NCBI GenBank assembly: GCA_009667805.1
Contig: CM019063.1
Coordinates: 411,470,626 to 411,534,625 of the forward strand
Direction: 5' to 3'
Source of the DNA: Leptobrachium leishanense
Lineage: Eukaryota; Chordata; Amphibia; Anura; Megophryidae
DNA: 64,000 nt
Each line of letters begins with the position of its first letter. Position 1 is the first letter of the stretch. Under the pieces are notes generated by a model that saw only the letters and a list, made by a program, of their open reading frames with translations, was not told where the DNA came from and did no database searches. Shown here piece by piece: positions 1 through 11,546 of this stretch. The translations under genes and the position numbers were made by a program.

Positions 1-1329
1 TAATTTTGATGTATGACTTGGGCAAAGGGCAACTTTTTTGCACAGTAACCTCTACAGTAAGCTTTTGTGGCTTTGGTGCTTGTAGTGTCCCTTTAAAGGG
101 AACATCACATTTATGCTAATGACTATAGGATGATGTATACAAGTAACAAGCATAATGGCAGGCCTATAATTAAATCTTGTAGAAACCTTGTCTCATGGGA
201 AGAAGGGAAAAGGGATAAAGATTTTTTTCAGCTCAATGAAAATTATATTGAACAATGTTGCTGAACAGTGGACAAACATGTCACAAGGTGGCAGTAAAGT
301 CCATACATTTAAATTACAATCAAAACCAGATCTAGTGGAAAGTGTTAAGCTACAAGATTTTTTTTATTTGGCAAAGTAGAGTAACAATCATACCTAGGTC
401 ATCTAAATGCACACATGTTACTTGTGACATGTGTTACACTAAAAATACTATATATTGAAAAAAATGGATGCACTATTCCTTCATAAAAAAAAAACAATGG
501 AATAATTTAAAATGAGAACCCTGACAACCTCCAGTTATTTCCCCCAACCTGGATTTATCCAAGAGTGGGTTAAAATATACCATGGTTTCCCTGGAGGCTG
601 AAGCATCTGATGCAGGAAGCATCACCCGCAGACGCTGTAATGATCAGTGAATGAATGCAAAAAATGCATTAGGAGGAACTGGACCGTCACTATTTCATAT
701 TCACTTTCAGGCTTGCGCAAAAGCACTTTGACTTTTTAAGTATTTATAACAAGAAAAAAAGTGTCATCTGCGCTTATTCCTACATAGCTCCATGTGAAAC
801 AAAACACAATCAGAGGTTTTGGTGTACTTGAATAGCCAGTGAAGTGTAAGCTCACCTGCCGCATCAAGGCACCTCTAGTAAGGTGAGTCCTACCTACTGA
901 AACCAAGAGCCGCTCCTCTGAGCATCTCACACTCTCATGCCGCTTTTCAGCTAAGAGGCAAAATGGTGGGCTTTATTTATACCCTCACTACATACTTCCA
1001 CTTTGGGATTAAAAACAAAAACATGAAAAAGGGACAGCAGCAAAAATGACCTGGCTGGGGTTACAACAGAATATATATCTAAATACAGGAAAAGTGGTGT
1101 CTCACTTACTCCCTACCCGGGCAGCTGCAACAACCAAAAGTAACCATCCCAGTTCATGTACAAAACATAACAAGAAATAAAGTGTCATCTGCGCTTATTC
1201 CTATATAGATCCATGTGAAACAAAACACAGAGATTTTGGTATACCTGAATGGCCATTGAAGTGTAAGCTCACCTGCCCCATCAAGGCACCTCTAGTAAGG
1301 GGAGTCCTACCTAATGAAACCGAGAGCTG
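1..1329. other. Non-coding DNA with one diverged direct duplication
   Basis: I see no supportable gene. About 165 bp at 748-930 recurs at 1169-1337, starting with AAGAAA.AAAGTGTCATCTGC and running through a stretch near CTCACCTGCC, with scattered substitutions. The two copies are about 420 bp apart in the same orientation. The second copy is the target of the hAT insertion at 1338. Short open frames in both copies are on the minus strand and look incidental. A short inverted motif, TGTCCCTTTAAAGGGAACA, lies near 87-106. Confidence 0.6.
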
Positions 1330-1337
1330 CTCCCTGG
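748..1337 (+). repeat. Diverged direct duplication of about 165 bp
   Basis: The two copies at 748-930 and 1169-1337 share long blocks, for example CATCTGCGCTTATTCCTA and TCAAGGCACCTCTAGTAAGG. Between them lies about 240 bp that is not duplicated. It may be a local tandem duplication or two members of a dispersed family. The second copy ends at the hAT target site CTCCCTGG. Confidence 0.6.
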
Positions 1338-1799
1338 TAGGGATGAGCTGTTCGGGTTCGGACGGTTCTGGGTTCAACCCGAACTTAGCCTGTTCGAGCA
1401 GATCGCGAACCCCGAACATTTCCGGGTGTTCGCCGCATGTTCGACCACAATGGACCACAATGCATTTTCCCACTGCCTGAAGCTCCTAATTGGCTACAGC
1501 CTTACACCTGACCACAGGTCTGGTGCAAGACTGGTTGAACACTATGCCAATCACCGCTCAGAGTCCTGATTGGGCAAATTTTGCCCAATCATGGGCTCAC
1601 AGAGCTAAGTCCCGCAGCACACTATATAAGGTTTCCACGCAGCGCTTCTGCACGCATTTCAGAGGAGATTTCAAAGGAGATAGTTGTGTGTGTTGTTACT
1701 GCCGCTCTGCCACGCTACTGGGGGGTCTGGGTGGGTCTCATTTCGACCAAATATCAGGGAATTTAGGTGATGTGTGTCTTGTCACTGTGCCAGCAAGTT

Positions 1800-2417
1800 G
1801 TTTTGGGGTTTACAACCTTATTTAAAACATTTGTGAATTGAGGTGATTTTCTGGGACTTGTCACACAGCCAGCAAATCTTTTTGGGGCTCACTAATTTCT
1901 TTAAAACACTTGGGAATTAAGGTGATCTGTGTCTCGTCATACAAACAGTACCACGTTGTATTTTGGGGCTCACTAATTTCTTTAAAACACTTGTGAATTA
2001 AGTTGATCTGTGTCTTGTCATACAAACAGTACCACTCTGTATTTTGGGGCTCACTAATTTCTTTAAAACACTTGGGAATTAAGGTGATCTTCTGTGTCTC
2101 GTCACACAGCCAGCAATTATTTTTGGTGCTCACTAATTTCTTTAAAACACTTGGGAATTAAGGTGATCTGTGTCATGTCACACAGCCAGCAAGTTTTTTT
2201 GGGGCTCACTAATTTCTTTAAAGCACTTGGGAATTAAGGTGATCTGTGTCTCGTCATACAAACAGTACCACGCTGTATTTTGGGGCTCACTAATTTCTTT
2301 AAAACACTTGGGAATTAAGGTGATCTGTGTCTCGTCATACAAACAGTACCACGCTGTATTTTGGGGCTCACTAATTTCTTTAAAACCCTTGTGAATCAAG
2401 GTGATCTTCTGTGTCTC
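1800..2417 (+). repeat. 81-bp tandem array inside hAT copy 1 (left part)
   Basis: Units contain GGGGCTCACTAATTTCTTTA and recur every 81 bp (2275 and 2356 mark equivalent positions). Some units carry CACACAGCCAGCAAG and others CATACAAACAGTACC in the variable part, so two unit types alternate irregularly. Because 81 is divisible by three, open frames run through several units on both strands. I read these as period artefacts, not genes. The array is cut at 2417 by a solo LTR and resumes at 3149. Confidence 0.9.
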
Positions 2418-3143
2418 TGTAACGGTGAGCCCCCTATAGGGTGATGGGGAGCCCCCAATCTGCAGAGATTGAAGCCTTAAGGGCAGGTATACAGATTCCA
2501 GGGAACAAACCAGGATATTACAGGAATTAGAAAGATCACGAAGCCCTGACTGAGATCCTTGAAAGGTGGTCTCGAAATAGTAACTAAGCTAGGTCTGCAA
2601 GGTGAATAAAACATAAACCAGACATACAATGAATGCAGGTATACAGATTCCAGGGAACAAACCAAGATATTAACAGAAACTAAAAAGATCCCTAAACCCT
2701 GGCTGAGATCCTTGAAAGGTGGTCTCGAAATAGTAACTAAGCTAGGTCTGCAAGGTGTATAAAACATAAACCAGACATACAATGAATGCAGGTATTACAC
2801 GGATAAATAAGCACGGTACAGGGGACAGACAGAAGAGAGATCCAAATACAAGAGCCAAAGGTCATACACAGAATATCATAACTAGAGGGGTCAGACAAGA
2901 GAGAGATCCTAAACACATGAGCCAGAGGTCATACACAGAATATCAAAGTTAACCAGCACACAGGGACTAGGCAAGAAAGACTATCCTGGTCCAAGGATCA
3001 AGGGGAATCCTGGTCCTACATATAGTGCAGATCAGGTCATGTGACCGCAGACCAATAAGCCCAACAGATGGCCTGCAGCCTGAAAACAAAAACAAACAGG
3101 AATCCCTGCTACCACCAGCAGGGGGCAAGGCTGAGACGTGACA
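2418..3143 (+). mobile_element. Solo LTR, 726 bp
   Basis: The segment starts TGTAACGG and ends CGTGACA, the TG...CA ends of an LTR. It is flanked by the identical 5-bp duplication GTCTC at 2413-2417 and 3144-3148. It carries an internal duplication of about 150 bp (about 2484-2634 and 2636-2790), both copies containing CTCGAAATAGTAACTAAGC. No internal retroelement region remains, so it is a recombination product. It lies inside the 81-bp array and is therefore younger than hAT copy 1. The orientation of the LTR is not established. Confidence 0.88.
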
Positions 3144-3148
3144 GTCTC

Positions 3149-3640
3149 GTCACACAGCCAGCAAGTTTTTTTGGGGCTCACTAATTTCTTTAAAACACTT
3201 GGCAACTAGGGTGATCTGTGTCTCGTCATACAAACAGTACCAAGCTGTATTTTGGGGCTCACTAATTTCTTTAAAACACTTGGGAATTAAGGTGATCTGT
3301 GTCTCGTCATACAAACAGTACCACGCTGTATTTTGGGGCTCACTAATTTCTTTAAAACACTTGGGAATTAAGGTGATCTGTGTCTCATCATACAAACAGT
3401 ACCACGCTGTATTTTGGGGCTCACTAATTTATTTAAAACACTTGTGAATCAAGGTGATTTTCTGTGTCTCGTCACACAGCCAGCAAGTTTTTTTGGGGCT
3501 CACTAATTTCTTTAAAACACTTGGGAATTAAGGTGATCTGTGTCTCGTCATACAAACAGTACCACGCTGTATTTTGGGGCTCACTAATTTCTTTAAAACA
3601 CTTGGGAATTAAGGTGATCTGTCTCTTGTCACTGGCTGCC
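3149..3640 (+). repeat. 81-bp tandem array inside hAT copy 1 (right part)
   Basis: This is the continuation of the array interrupted at 2417, with about six more units. The last units fade into sequence containing TATACCAGAGTTG (about 3668-3700), which leads into the transposase and is also present in hAT copy 2 upstream of its start codon. Confidence 0.9.
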
Positions 3641-3976
3641 AGTTATCAGTGTGTCTTCACTGAGTTATACCAGAGTTATTTAAATCTTTATACCAGAGTT
3701 GAATCAGAGTTCTGTATATATTAATCTATATAGATAAGAGGGCAAGCAGCCCCTGTGTCGGGAGGCTGTGTCTCTGGTCATGGTGGACGTGGTGCATCAT
3801 CTGCAGGGGCACGATTGTCCTTTCTAACTGGTGCTGGCCGTCTTAAGCAGCAGCAACATACAGAGGACTTGGTGGATTGGCTAACCAGGCCATCCTCATC
3901 CTCCGAGTCCTCTGCCAGCTAGGCTTCTAGTGCTTTACAGTCCACCTCAGCTGCCAAAGCATCTAATGCAGCCTCC

Positions 3977-6927
3977 ATGTCCACAGCTACTCCTGCTGTA
4001 GCTTCGCTATCACACACGGAGGAGTCAGCTGAATTGTTTGACTACAATGAGAGTGACGTGGTGCTTGAGGATGCGCAGCAAGTACAGTGCTCTGATTCAA
4101 TCTCTGAGGTTGAGCAAGGGAGTATAATCAACCTAGAGGAAGGGGGTGCCAGTGATGACACACAAATAACTGGCACTCATGTTGCCCCAGCAGCTGCAGC
4201 ATACTGCCAAGTTGGCTCCAGTGACGAGGAGATAGGGGGTGAAGATGACATTGATGATGAGGTCACTGACTCCACCTGGGTGCCAGATCGAACTGAGGAA
4301 TCAAGTGAGGAGAAGGGGGAGGAGGAGGAGGCACAGCAAACACGAGGCACAACATCCTCTGTGACCAACCGTAGCACTAGCCAGTCCAAGTCATCACATG
4401 TCAGAGCTGCTCCGGTGCAGAGCGCTGTTGTCTCAAAGAACACATGCAGGAACTCTGCTGTCTGGGAGTTCTTTAAGAAATGTGCAGCAGACCCCACCGT
4501 TGCTATTTGTAATCTATGTCAGAGGAGGCTGAAGCGTGGGAAAACACCGGACACTTGGGTACCACGTGCTTGAGGCGACATATGAACAAGTGCCACACAT
4601 CCCGGTGGAGCAAAACTTTGCATAGGTCCTCCTCCTCCTCATCTGTCTCTACCCACACTGTATGTCCTGCCATGAAATTGCCTACAACCTCCACCGACAG
4701 GGATGATGCTACAGTAATGGATGTACCAGCAGGTCCTTCCTCACAGTGTGACATCATCCCAGTAGCTGAAGATTTACGCAGTCAGATTATGTTGCCGCAG
4801 CTGCTGCAGCGAAAGAAAAAATATAGTCCCAACCATCCCCAAGCACAGCGTCTAAATGCCAACTTAGCAAAATTACTCGCATTGCAGCTGCTGCCTTTCC
4901 AGCTGGCGGACTCTGCTCCCTTCTGTGAATTTGCTGAATGCGCTGTACCACAGTGGCAGGTTCCAAAACGCCATTACTTTTCACGCAAGGCCATTCCAGC
5001 ACTATACCAGCACGTGGAAGACAATGTTATCGAGTCATTGGGAAAGGCAGTCAGCAGCAAGGTGCATGTGACTTTAGACACGTGGTCCAGCAAGCATGGA
5101 CAGGGTCGTTACATTTCCTTCACGGCACACTGGGTAACTCTGATTGCAGCTGGGAGGGATCCAAGACGGGGCTCTGTGCTGGAGCTTGTTCATCCACCAC
5201 GCCTCCAGAAAGCTGCTTGTATGAGGTCTGTCTGCTCCACCACCACCACCTCTTCCTCCTCCTCCTTCTCTGTCTCTGGCAAAGTGGCAGTTAAACCGAC
5301 GCCTGACAGGGTCTACGCAATGGCTCAAGCAAAAAGATGCCATACTGTGCCTGAGCTGGTTTGTTTAGGGGACAGGAGCCACACCAGGTCAGAAATTTTG
5401 TCAGCTCTGCAGGGGCAGGTGCAGAGATGGTTAACACCACGCCAGCTTGAGCTGGGAATGATCGTCTGCGATAATGGCAGCAACCTTCTCTCCGCCCTAC
5501 GCAAGGGTAAATTGACGCATGTACCATGCCTAGCACACGTCCTAAATCTGGTGGTACAGCGTTTCCTAACCAAGTACCCAGGGCTGCTAGAGCTTCTCAT
5601 CCAGGCCAGAAAAGTCTGCAGCCACTTCAGACGGTCATTCCCAGCAAGCGTTCGCCTGACAGAAATTCAAAGAGAATTCCACCTTCCCACAAACCGTCTG
5701 ATCTGTGACATGCCCACCAGGTGGAACTCGACATTAGCAATGCTGCAGCATCTGCACAAGCAGCAGAGGGCCATCAACGAGTACCTGTGTGAGTATGGCA
5801 CAAGGACAGGTTCAGGTCAACTTGTTTTTTTTCCCCCCCGCAGTGGCTGATGATCAAGGATGCATGCACTGTACTGTCACCATTTGAGGAGGCAACGAGG
5901 ATGGTGAGCAGGGACAGTGCATGCATCAGTGACACAATTCCTTTAGTGTTCCTGCTGGAGCACACTCTGCGGGTAATTATAGATGTGGCTCTAGAGGCAG
6001 AGCAGCGGGAGGAAGAGGAGGCCTTCCCTTGCTCTCAAGGCCCCAGTCTTTCCACAGACAGCATTCCAGCGGGTCCTACTCAGATCAGACAGGAGGAGGA
6101 AGAGGACGGGGAGGACTATTTAAGTAGTGGGGGCATTGAAGGTGGGGATTCCTCAAGGCCGGGTTTTGTGTGCCCAGAAACAGAAGGGCTTTTGCGTGGC
6201 TGGGAGGAGGAAGTGCATGATACGGTCATCCTCATTGACCAGGAAGACTCGGCAGCTAATGCCACCTCCAACCTACGCTGCATGGGCTCCCTAATGATGC
6301 AAAGCCTGCTAAAGGACCCCAGGATTCGTGCTTTCAAGGAGAGGGATCATTACTGGTTGGCAACCCTTCTTGATCCTTGATACAAGGGGAAAGTTGCAGA
6401 GCTCATCCTACCCGCACAGAGGGAGCACAGGATGACAAAACTTGAGGACGCTCTAAAGCGAAACTTGTGTAACACCTTTCCAGGCACTGTTAGATTACCA
6501 AGTGCTGACACACGTGCTTCTGAGGCTGCAGGTGATCAGAGGAATAGCGGTGAAGGCCAGGGCCGCTTGACTGATGCATTTTTTTTTTTTTTTACTCCTC
6601 GACGCCCAGGGACGTCAAATGTAGGCACCCATTGCCAGCGTCTTCACCATATGGTGCGTCCTAGGGGCGAGGGCAGACCTGGATACGTTTCCAGCAGATG
6701 ATACACTGGCTTACTGGGTGTTGAGATTGGATCACTGGCCAGAATTTAGCCAATATGCTATACAGCTACTAGGTTGCCCTTTATCTAGCGTGCTTTCCAA
6801 AAGGACGTTCAGTGCCGCTGGAGGTTTTGTCACAGACAAAAGAGTGCGTCTGTCCACTGACTCTGTAGACCAGCTGACATTTATAAAAAATGAATCAGTC
6901 CTGGATCAGCAGCTATCAATCCCCTGA
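3977..6927 (+). pseudogene. hAT transposase, BED zinc finger type, frameshifted
   Basis: Coding sense is spread over three frames. The N-terminal part is acidic and ends in a BED-type finger with CNLC and a later H...CH, split by a 1-bp loss in the A run at 4541-4544; copy 2 has one more A. The middle part (4516-5850) carries LDTW and VCDNGSNL, matching the acidic residues of the hAT RNase H-like domain. A shift in a T8C7 run (about 5825-5839) leads to the third part with LLDP. There a TGA at 6378-6380 stands where YKGK normally follows an Arg, consistent with CGA to TGA decay. A further shift lies between about 6570 and 6700. The dimerisation domain (6718-6927) keeps LSKRTFSAAGG. The true start is probably near 3745, where copy 2 has homologous sequence. 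Dead copy of a mobile-element enzyme. Confidence 0.9.
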
Positions 6928-6974
6928 TGTTGAAGTAATGGAATAGATAGGGGATGTCCTCTTCTGCATTCACA

Positions 6975-7800
6975 AAACCTCCAGCACTGAACTCTTCCAC
7001 AATACCACAAAAGGGTTACGGTGTGAAGGCACTTGCTGCCATGAAAGGCACAATATTTGGCTGCACTAACGCCTGTGCCAGATATATATCATTTTATTTT
7101 TTTGAACCGCAGGGTCCAACCCTGCACTCTTCCACAATACCACAGAGGGGTTACTGTATGATGATACTTGCTGGCCTGGTAGTCTTGCACCAAAGGCACA
7201 ATATCTGGGTGCACTAACGCCCATTACCAGATCAAAAACTTTTCAATATAGGACCAAATGGTCCACCCCTGCACTCTTCCACAATACCACAGAGGGGTTA
7301 CTGTATGATGATACTTGATGGCCTGGCATTAAAGGCACAATATCTGGGTGCACTGACGCCCATTACCAGATCAAAAATTTTTCAATATAGGACCACATGG
7401 TCCACCCCTGCACTCTTCCACAATACTACAGAGGGGTTACTGTGTGATGATACTTGATGGCCTGGCATTAAAGGCACAATATCTGGGTGCACTGACGCCC
7501 ATTAACAGATAAAAAAAACACTTTTCAATACAGGACCACATGGTCCACCCCTGTACTCTTCCACAATACCACAGAGGGGTTACTGTATGATGATACTTGA
7601 TGGCCTGGCATTAAAGGCACAATATCTGGGTGCACTGACGCCCATTAACAGATAAAAAAACACTTTCCAATATAGGACCACATGGTCCACCCCTGCACTC
7701 TTCCACAATACCACAGAGGGGTTACTGTATGATGATACTTGCATGCCTGGCACTAAAGGCACAATATCTGGGTGCACTGCCATTGACGCCTGTATCAGAT
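6975..7800 (+). repeat. 145-bp tandem array in the 3' part of hAT copy 1
   Basis: About five to six units share CACTCTTCCACAATACCACA and GGGTGCACTGACGCCCATTA, with a period of about 145 bp. Units in the middle are most alike; the first and last are diverged. The same units appear in the 3' parts of hAT copy 2 (28435-29700) and copy 3 (44985-45120), so the array belongs to the transposon family. Confidence 0.88.
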
Positions 7801-8423
7801 TCATATCCTCAAAGGGGTTACGGTGTGACGGCACTGTTGCCGACGCTAAAAGCCCAATTTTAAAGCACCTATTGTTACTTTCATCCAAAGCCTGCATAAG
7901 TTTCACAATAATTTAGCCAAAAAAAACACTAAACTTTTTCTGCGCGTCCTAAAATGTCTTTTCATACAGGCTGCCGCCCAAAGCAGTTGTTTATTGATAG
8001 ATTAAAGGAAAAGCATTTACTGTCATATGAAACGTCATTTTTTGGTTTTTAAGTGTTTCTATACATCCTAGAAATCCGCCACTTCACGGGCAGGTTATGG
8101 GGACCTCCTAGGCACAATATTTGAAGGAATTTTTCGTTTTTATTTTTAACCCTTATTTCATGGAAAACTCACTGTCCCTTTAAAAACGTTTTTTTTAAAA
8201 CTTTTTGTCCTTGTTTCCTGTCCCCCAGGGCACTACCCGGACCCCCATACACCTTTTATGGCAAATATGTAGCATATATGCCCTCTTGGAGGGCACTCTA
8301 AAAAACCGAATTTTCAGCCCCATTGACTTGCATGGGGGTTCGGGTTCGGTCCCGAACAAATGGGAAGTTCGGTTCGGGCTCGAACCGAACTCGGGGAGTG
8401 TTCGGCTCATCCCTACTCCCTGG

Positions 8424-9503
8424 TAGGTAGTAGGCGCAACAGCATTTTTGCTGTATATATGTTTTTAATTATTTAGTCGAAGTCCACCTTGGATTACTAT
8501 CAGGCTATCTTCAAGAAGCAGGTTAAAATATTGTACAACTCCTACTCAAGTTATGTTACTGCAGGAACAGTGAGGACCAAAAACCAGGAAATACACAAAT
8601 ACAGCCACTGATTTATAGTCTTTAAGGTGGAGGTAAGAGGAACTCATCAGCCATAGTTGATCTTTTGCATTCCAGGTTTTCATGACCATCGTATTGTGAC
8701 ATCAGTACTTATTGCTCAATCAATAGTGACTAAGAGGAGGAAGCAGGGGTTGAGGGGTGGGGAATATGGGTGTGAGAAGGAAAAGGTTGAATAATAATAA
8801 AAGACTAAAACGTTATTAGAAGGATTTTCTTTGATTCCCTATTTACGTGCTGCCCCCAGCTGTTAAAGTCTTGGAAAAGGACGTTAGCTGACCAACATAT
8901 AAGGGGTTATTCGGAAAGCACTGAAATTTCAGCAAAATTTCCCTATTCCCTTATTCAGGGTTTCTAGTTAGGTTTTTATATTCTGACTTTAAGAAATATA
9001 TTATATATTTATTTAACAAACAGGGACCAAAGGCTCCAGTGTTCCTTACATCTCCTGGAAGGCTAGGACACCACCTATTATGGTGTCTTATGCTATTCAC
9101 CCTAGAGCCAGGGCAAGAGGCTCTAGTCCAGGTGAGCTAAATTACTATCCAGTTCTCTGCATTTTCATTCACTGTATCAGTATTTTGGCCAAAGATCTGT
9201 TCCTGCTGTTTTCTATCTGTGGAGTATTATCCTGATTGATTACACTGAAGATGGTGCTATCCCTAAAAATCGGCACACTATATACAGAGCCAATAATATA
9301 TAGGCTCTGGAGCATGTGAGTGGCCATTTATCAGTATACCACTCTTTGCTTTATACAGACTGTATTGCACTATTATTGATTCTGTTTCCTCAAGGTTTTC
9401 TTAAAACCAGATCAACACACTGAATTATTTATTTATTTATATCTATACACAATACAAGTTTGCTTCTCATTCTTTCACTGTGTTAAAAAAAATAATTCTG
9501 CGC
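8424..9503. other. No recognisable gene or element
   Basis: AT-rich sequence without long open frames, tandem repeats or terminal inverted repeats that I can recognise. It starts directly after the hAT target duplication. Confidence 0.5.
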
Positions 9504-9507
9504 TTAA

Positions 9508-9965
9508 CCCCTTCACTACCAAGATCGAGATATTTCGGCCACCAAAGGCACCATCCGGTGCCCCGATATCGATATATGTTGATCTGCAGCCCAAAAGCAA
9601 ATTAAATTTGTTTGCTGCAAACGACTTTGGTTTGGTTTGGGCTGCAGGAGGTGCCCCCAAAGTTTTAGCCCTATTGGCATAATGTCCAAAGAGCTAAAAC
9701 TGTGCAAAAATCGGCCGATGATGACCTGACATCGGGCAGTCAGCAGCCGATGCAGGGAAGAAAGAAAAAATATTGAGCTGCAGCTGTAACTAAATTTGGC
9801 AGTAGATGGTGGCATTTACTGGCCAAATAGGTTATTTACAGTACGAAATACAATAAGAATATGCCCAAATATTTCTTAGGGTGAAATTGATTAAAAATTA
9901 TTTTACAAAAAAACGCTGGTTTATGACAATGCTTTTTTTGGAAAATTACTTGGTTTGTGAAGAGG
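9508..9965. mobile_element. Miniature TTAA-flanked element (piggyBac-like), 458 bp
   Basis: The segment is flanked by TTAA at 9504-9507 and 9966-9969. Its left end, CCCCTTCACTACCAAG, resembles the complement of the right end, CCTCTTCACAAACCAAG. TTAA duplication with short CC-starting inverted ends is typical of piggyBac-type non-autonomous elements. The interior holds several small hairpins, such as GGCACCATCCGGTGCC and the pair CTGCAGCCCAAA / TTTGGGCTGCAG. There is no transposase. Confidence 0.65.
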
Positions 9966-9969
9966 TTAA

Positions 9970-10396
9970 GAGAATTCTCTGTCCTTATTTCAGCTCAATT
10001 CTTCAAAGTGACCACAGGGGAGATAGAACACACGAGTTCCCACCATATAGCGGCAATTTATAGTTTCACACTGTTTTATCACAATTATTGGCACTTTTCC
10101 AATTGTCACAATTCTTTGTTTCAATATAGCAAATCAGGCCTGCGCCTCCCAAATGCATCTCTAGGTCCATGTACCCCAATTTCAAAGTGACGCACATCAC
10201 ATATCTCCCCATCTTGCGGGAGACTAACGTGAGAGAATACCCTCAATGGGTTTCTCTTTAGGTTAGTCAGCAATGTCAGCATTACAGTCTTTCCCGTCTC
10301 ACTGCCAAAGCCATGTCCATACTGAAAATAAGTCACTCGCCCTGTTGACCCCGTTATCTCCCATATGGTGTATCTGCTGCTGGGGAGAAGTGCCAA
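9970..10396. other. No recognisable gene
   Basis: Unique-looking sequence between the TTAA element and the coiled-coil pseudogene. Part of it may be the 3' end of that pseudogene, but I cannot support this. Confidence 0.4.
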
Positions 10397-11446
10397 CTAT
10401 ACCATCTCAAGTTATTCTCATCAACTTCTGGAGAGAATATGGATGGCCGGTGTCTCCTAGGAAAAGGGTTGGTGATCTGGGCCAACTGCACAACATCCAG
10501 TGAGCCCATGGGTTGAACCAGTGTCTCATCCAGGGCTGCAGTGTGAATCTCCTCCTGTGGTTGCATCCAGAGAACATTTGTGCTCTGCTGTGGTGCTGGC
10601 TCTACTTGCTGTCTCTACTTGCCAATTAAGTGGTGTTTTCCTGTTCAGATGGCAAGATTGTTGCAGCTGCAAGATCTTCGCCTCCGCGGTTTCAAATTAG
10701 GCCCAGAGATTGGTCTCTAGCTCCTGGGACTGTTCTGCAGAAAACCTCTCCCCTTCTGTCTGTTGTAGAGCAGCATGCAGAAATTCCTTGGTCCGACGAT
10801 ACTGTTCTCTGACAACCTGATGCCTGATAATCTCGTTTTTCACCCGTACAGTCTTTGCTTTTAGTTCAGCAACTGAAGCTTGGAGCTCGCCCGTATCTAC
10901 TGGTGCAGCTCTGCCTGGAGGCTCCTGTTTTCCAGCTGTTGGTGGGCAGCGTATAGCATGCTCTCGGATTGTCATGGCTGCTCACCAATACTGTGCCGTT
11001 GCTGGGTCTCTGCATCAAGCTGTTCCTGAAGCTGTCAATATTTTCCTTCCCAGGCAGTGATGGAAACCTGGAGTTCCAGTTCTTGGCACTGACCCTCCAG
11101 CTGTTGACAGGCCTTCTCAGGCAGCTGTGCCTTGCTTCACTCTGCCTCCCAATCTGCTCTCAGTTGGTCAATCTGTAGTCTGGCTTTGTTGAGATCATCA
11201 TTTACTTTCTCAGCATGAATCTGATCTGCTTTCAGCTTCTCCTCCAGCTGCATGATCTTGGATTCAAGAGATGCTTTTCATCCCAGGCTGCATTGACTCT
11301 TAAAATGTGAAGGCCATGGCCTCATCCAGCACCCGAACAGCATTATCCTTAGCTTGCTCGGCAGCTGTGAGTAAGTGCCGTAAGCAAGTGATCTCCATTT
11401 CCAGCCTTTGTAGTTAAGCCTCAGCATCATCTCTGGATTGTCTCAT
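10397..11446 (-). pseudogene. Decayed coiled-coil protein pseudogene
   Basis: Read on the minus strand from 11446 down, the sequence gives a run of heptad-like segments rich in E, K, L and Q, such as LQRLEMEITCL, SLESKIMQLEEKLK and ELQASVAELKAKT. They are broken by several stop codons and frame changes. A clean stretch is open from 10975 to 10697, and another from 10566 to 10354. No introns are obvious, which suggests a processed copy or a decayed retrogene. Its 5' end runs into the assembly gap. I cannot name the parent; Golgi, centrosomal or intermediate-filament-like proteins all have such composition. Confidence 0.45.
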
Positions 11447-11546
11447 NNNNNNNNNNNNNNNNNNNNNNNNNNNNNNNNNNNNNNNNNNNNNNNNNNNNNN
11501 NNNNNNNNNNNNNNNNNNNNNNNNNNNNNNNNNNNNNNNNNNNNNN
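11447..11546. other. Assembly gap of exactly 100 N
   Basis: The run is exactly 100 N, the usual placeholder for a scaffold gap of unknown length. Sequence on the two sides may not be adjacent in the genome. It truncates the coiled-coil pseudogene on its left. Confidence 0.98.

Larger units (their letters stand above)
1338..8415 (+). mobile_element. hAT DNA transposon copy 1, 7.1 kb, with BED-type transposase remnants
   Basis: The ends are TAGGGATGAGC on the left and its exact complement GCTCATCCCTA on the right. An identical 8-bp duplication, CTCCCTGG, flanks the element at 1330-1337 and 8416-8423. An 8-bp duplication with TAGGG ends is the hallmark of the hAT superfamily. Inside, in order: a GTTCG/CGAAC-rich left end, a promoter-like block with TATATAAG near 1622, an 81-bp tandem array, a solo LTR (2418-3143), the rest of the array, a frameshifted transposase (3977-6927), a 145-bp tandem array (6975-7800) and a CGAAC-rich right end. 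Decay in the transposase shows that it cannot now move by itself. Confidence 0.93.

Noticed and set aside
1861..3724. Open frames through the 81-bp repeats on both strands
   Set aside because: The unit length is a multiple of three, so one open unit stays open. The peptide is only the repeat and exists on both strands.
5788..5843. Possible 55-bp intron in the hAT transposase (GTGAGT ... T8C7 GCAG)
   Set aside because: Donor and acceptor look good, but joining them does not restore the downstream frame. A 1-bp shift in the T8C7 run explains the break better.
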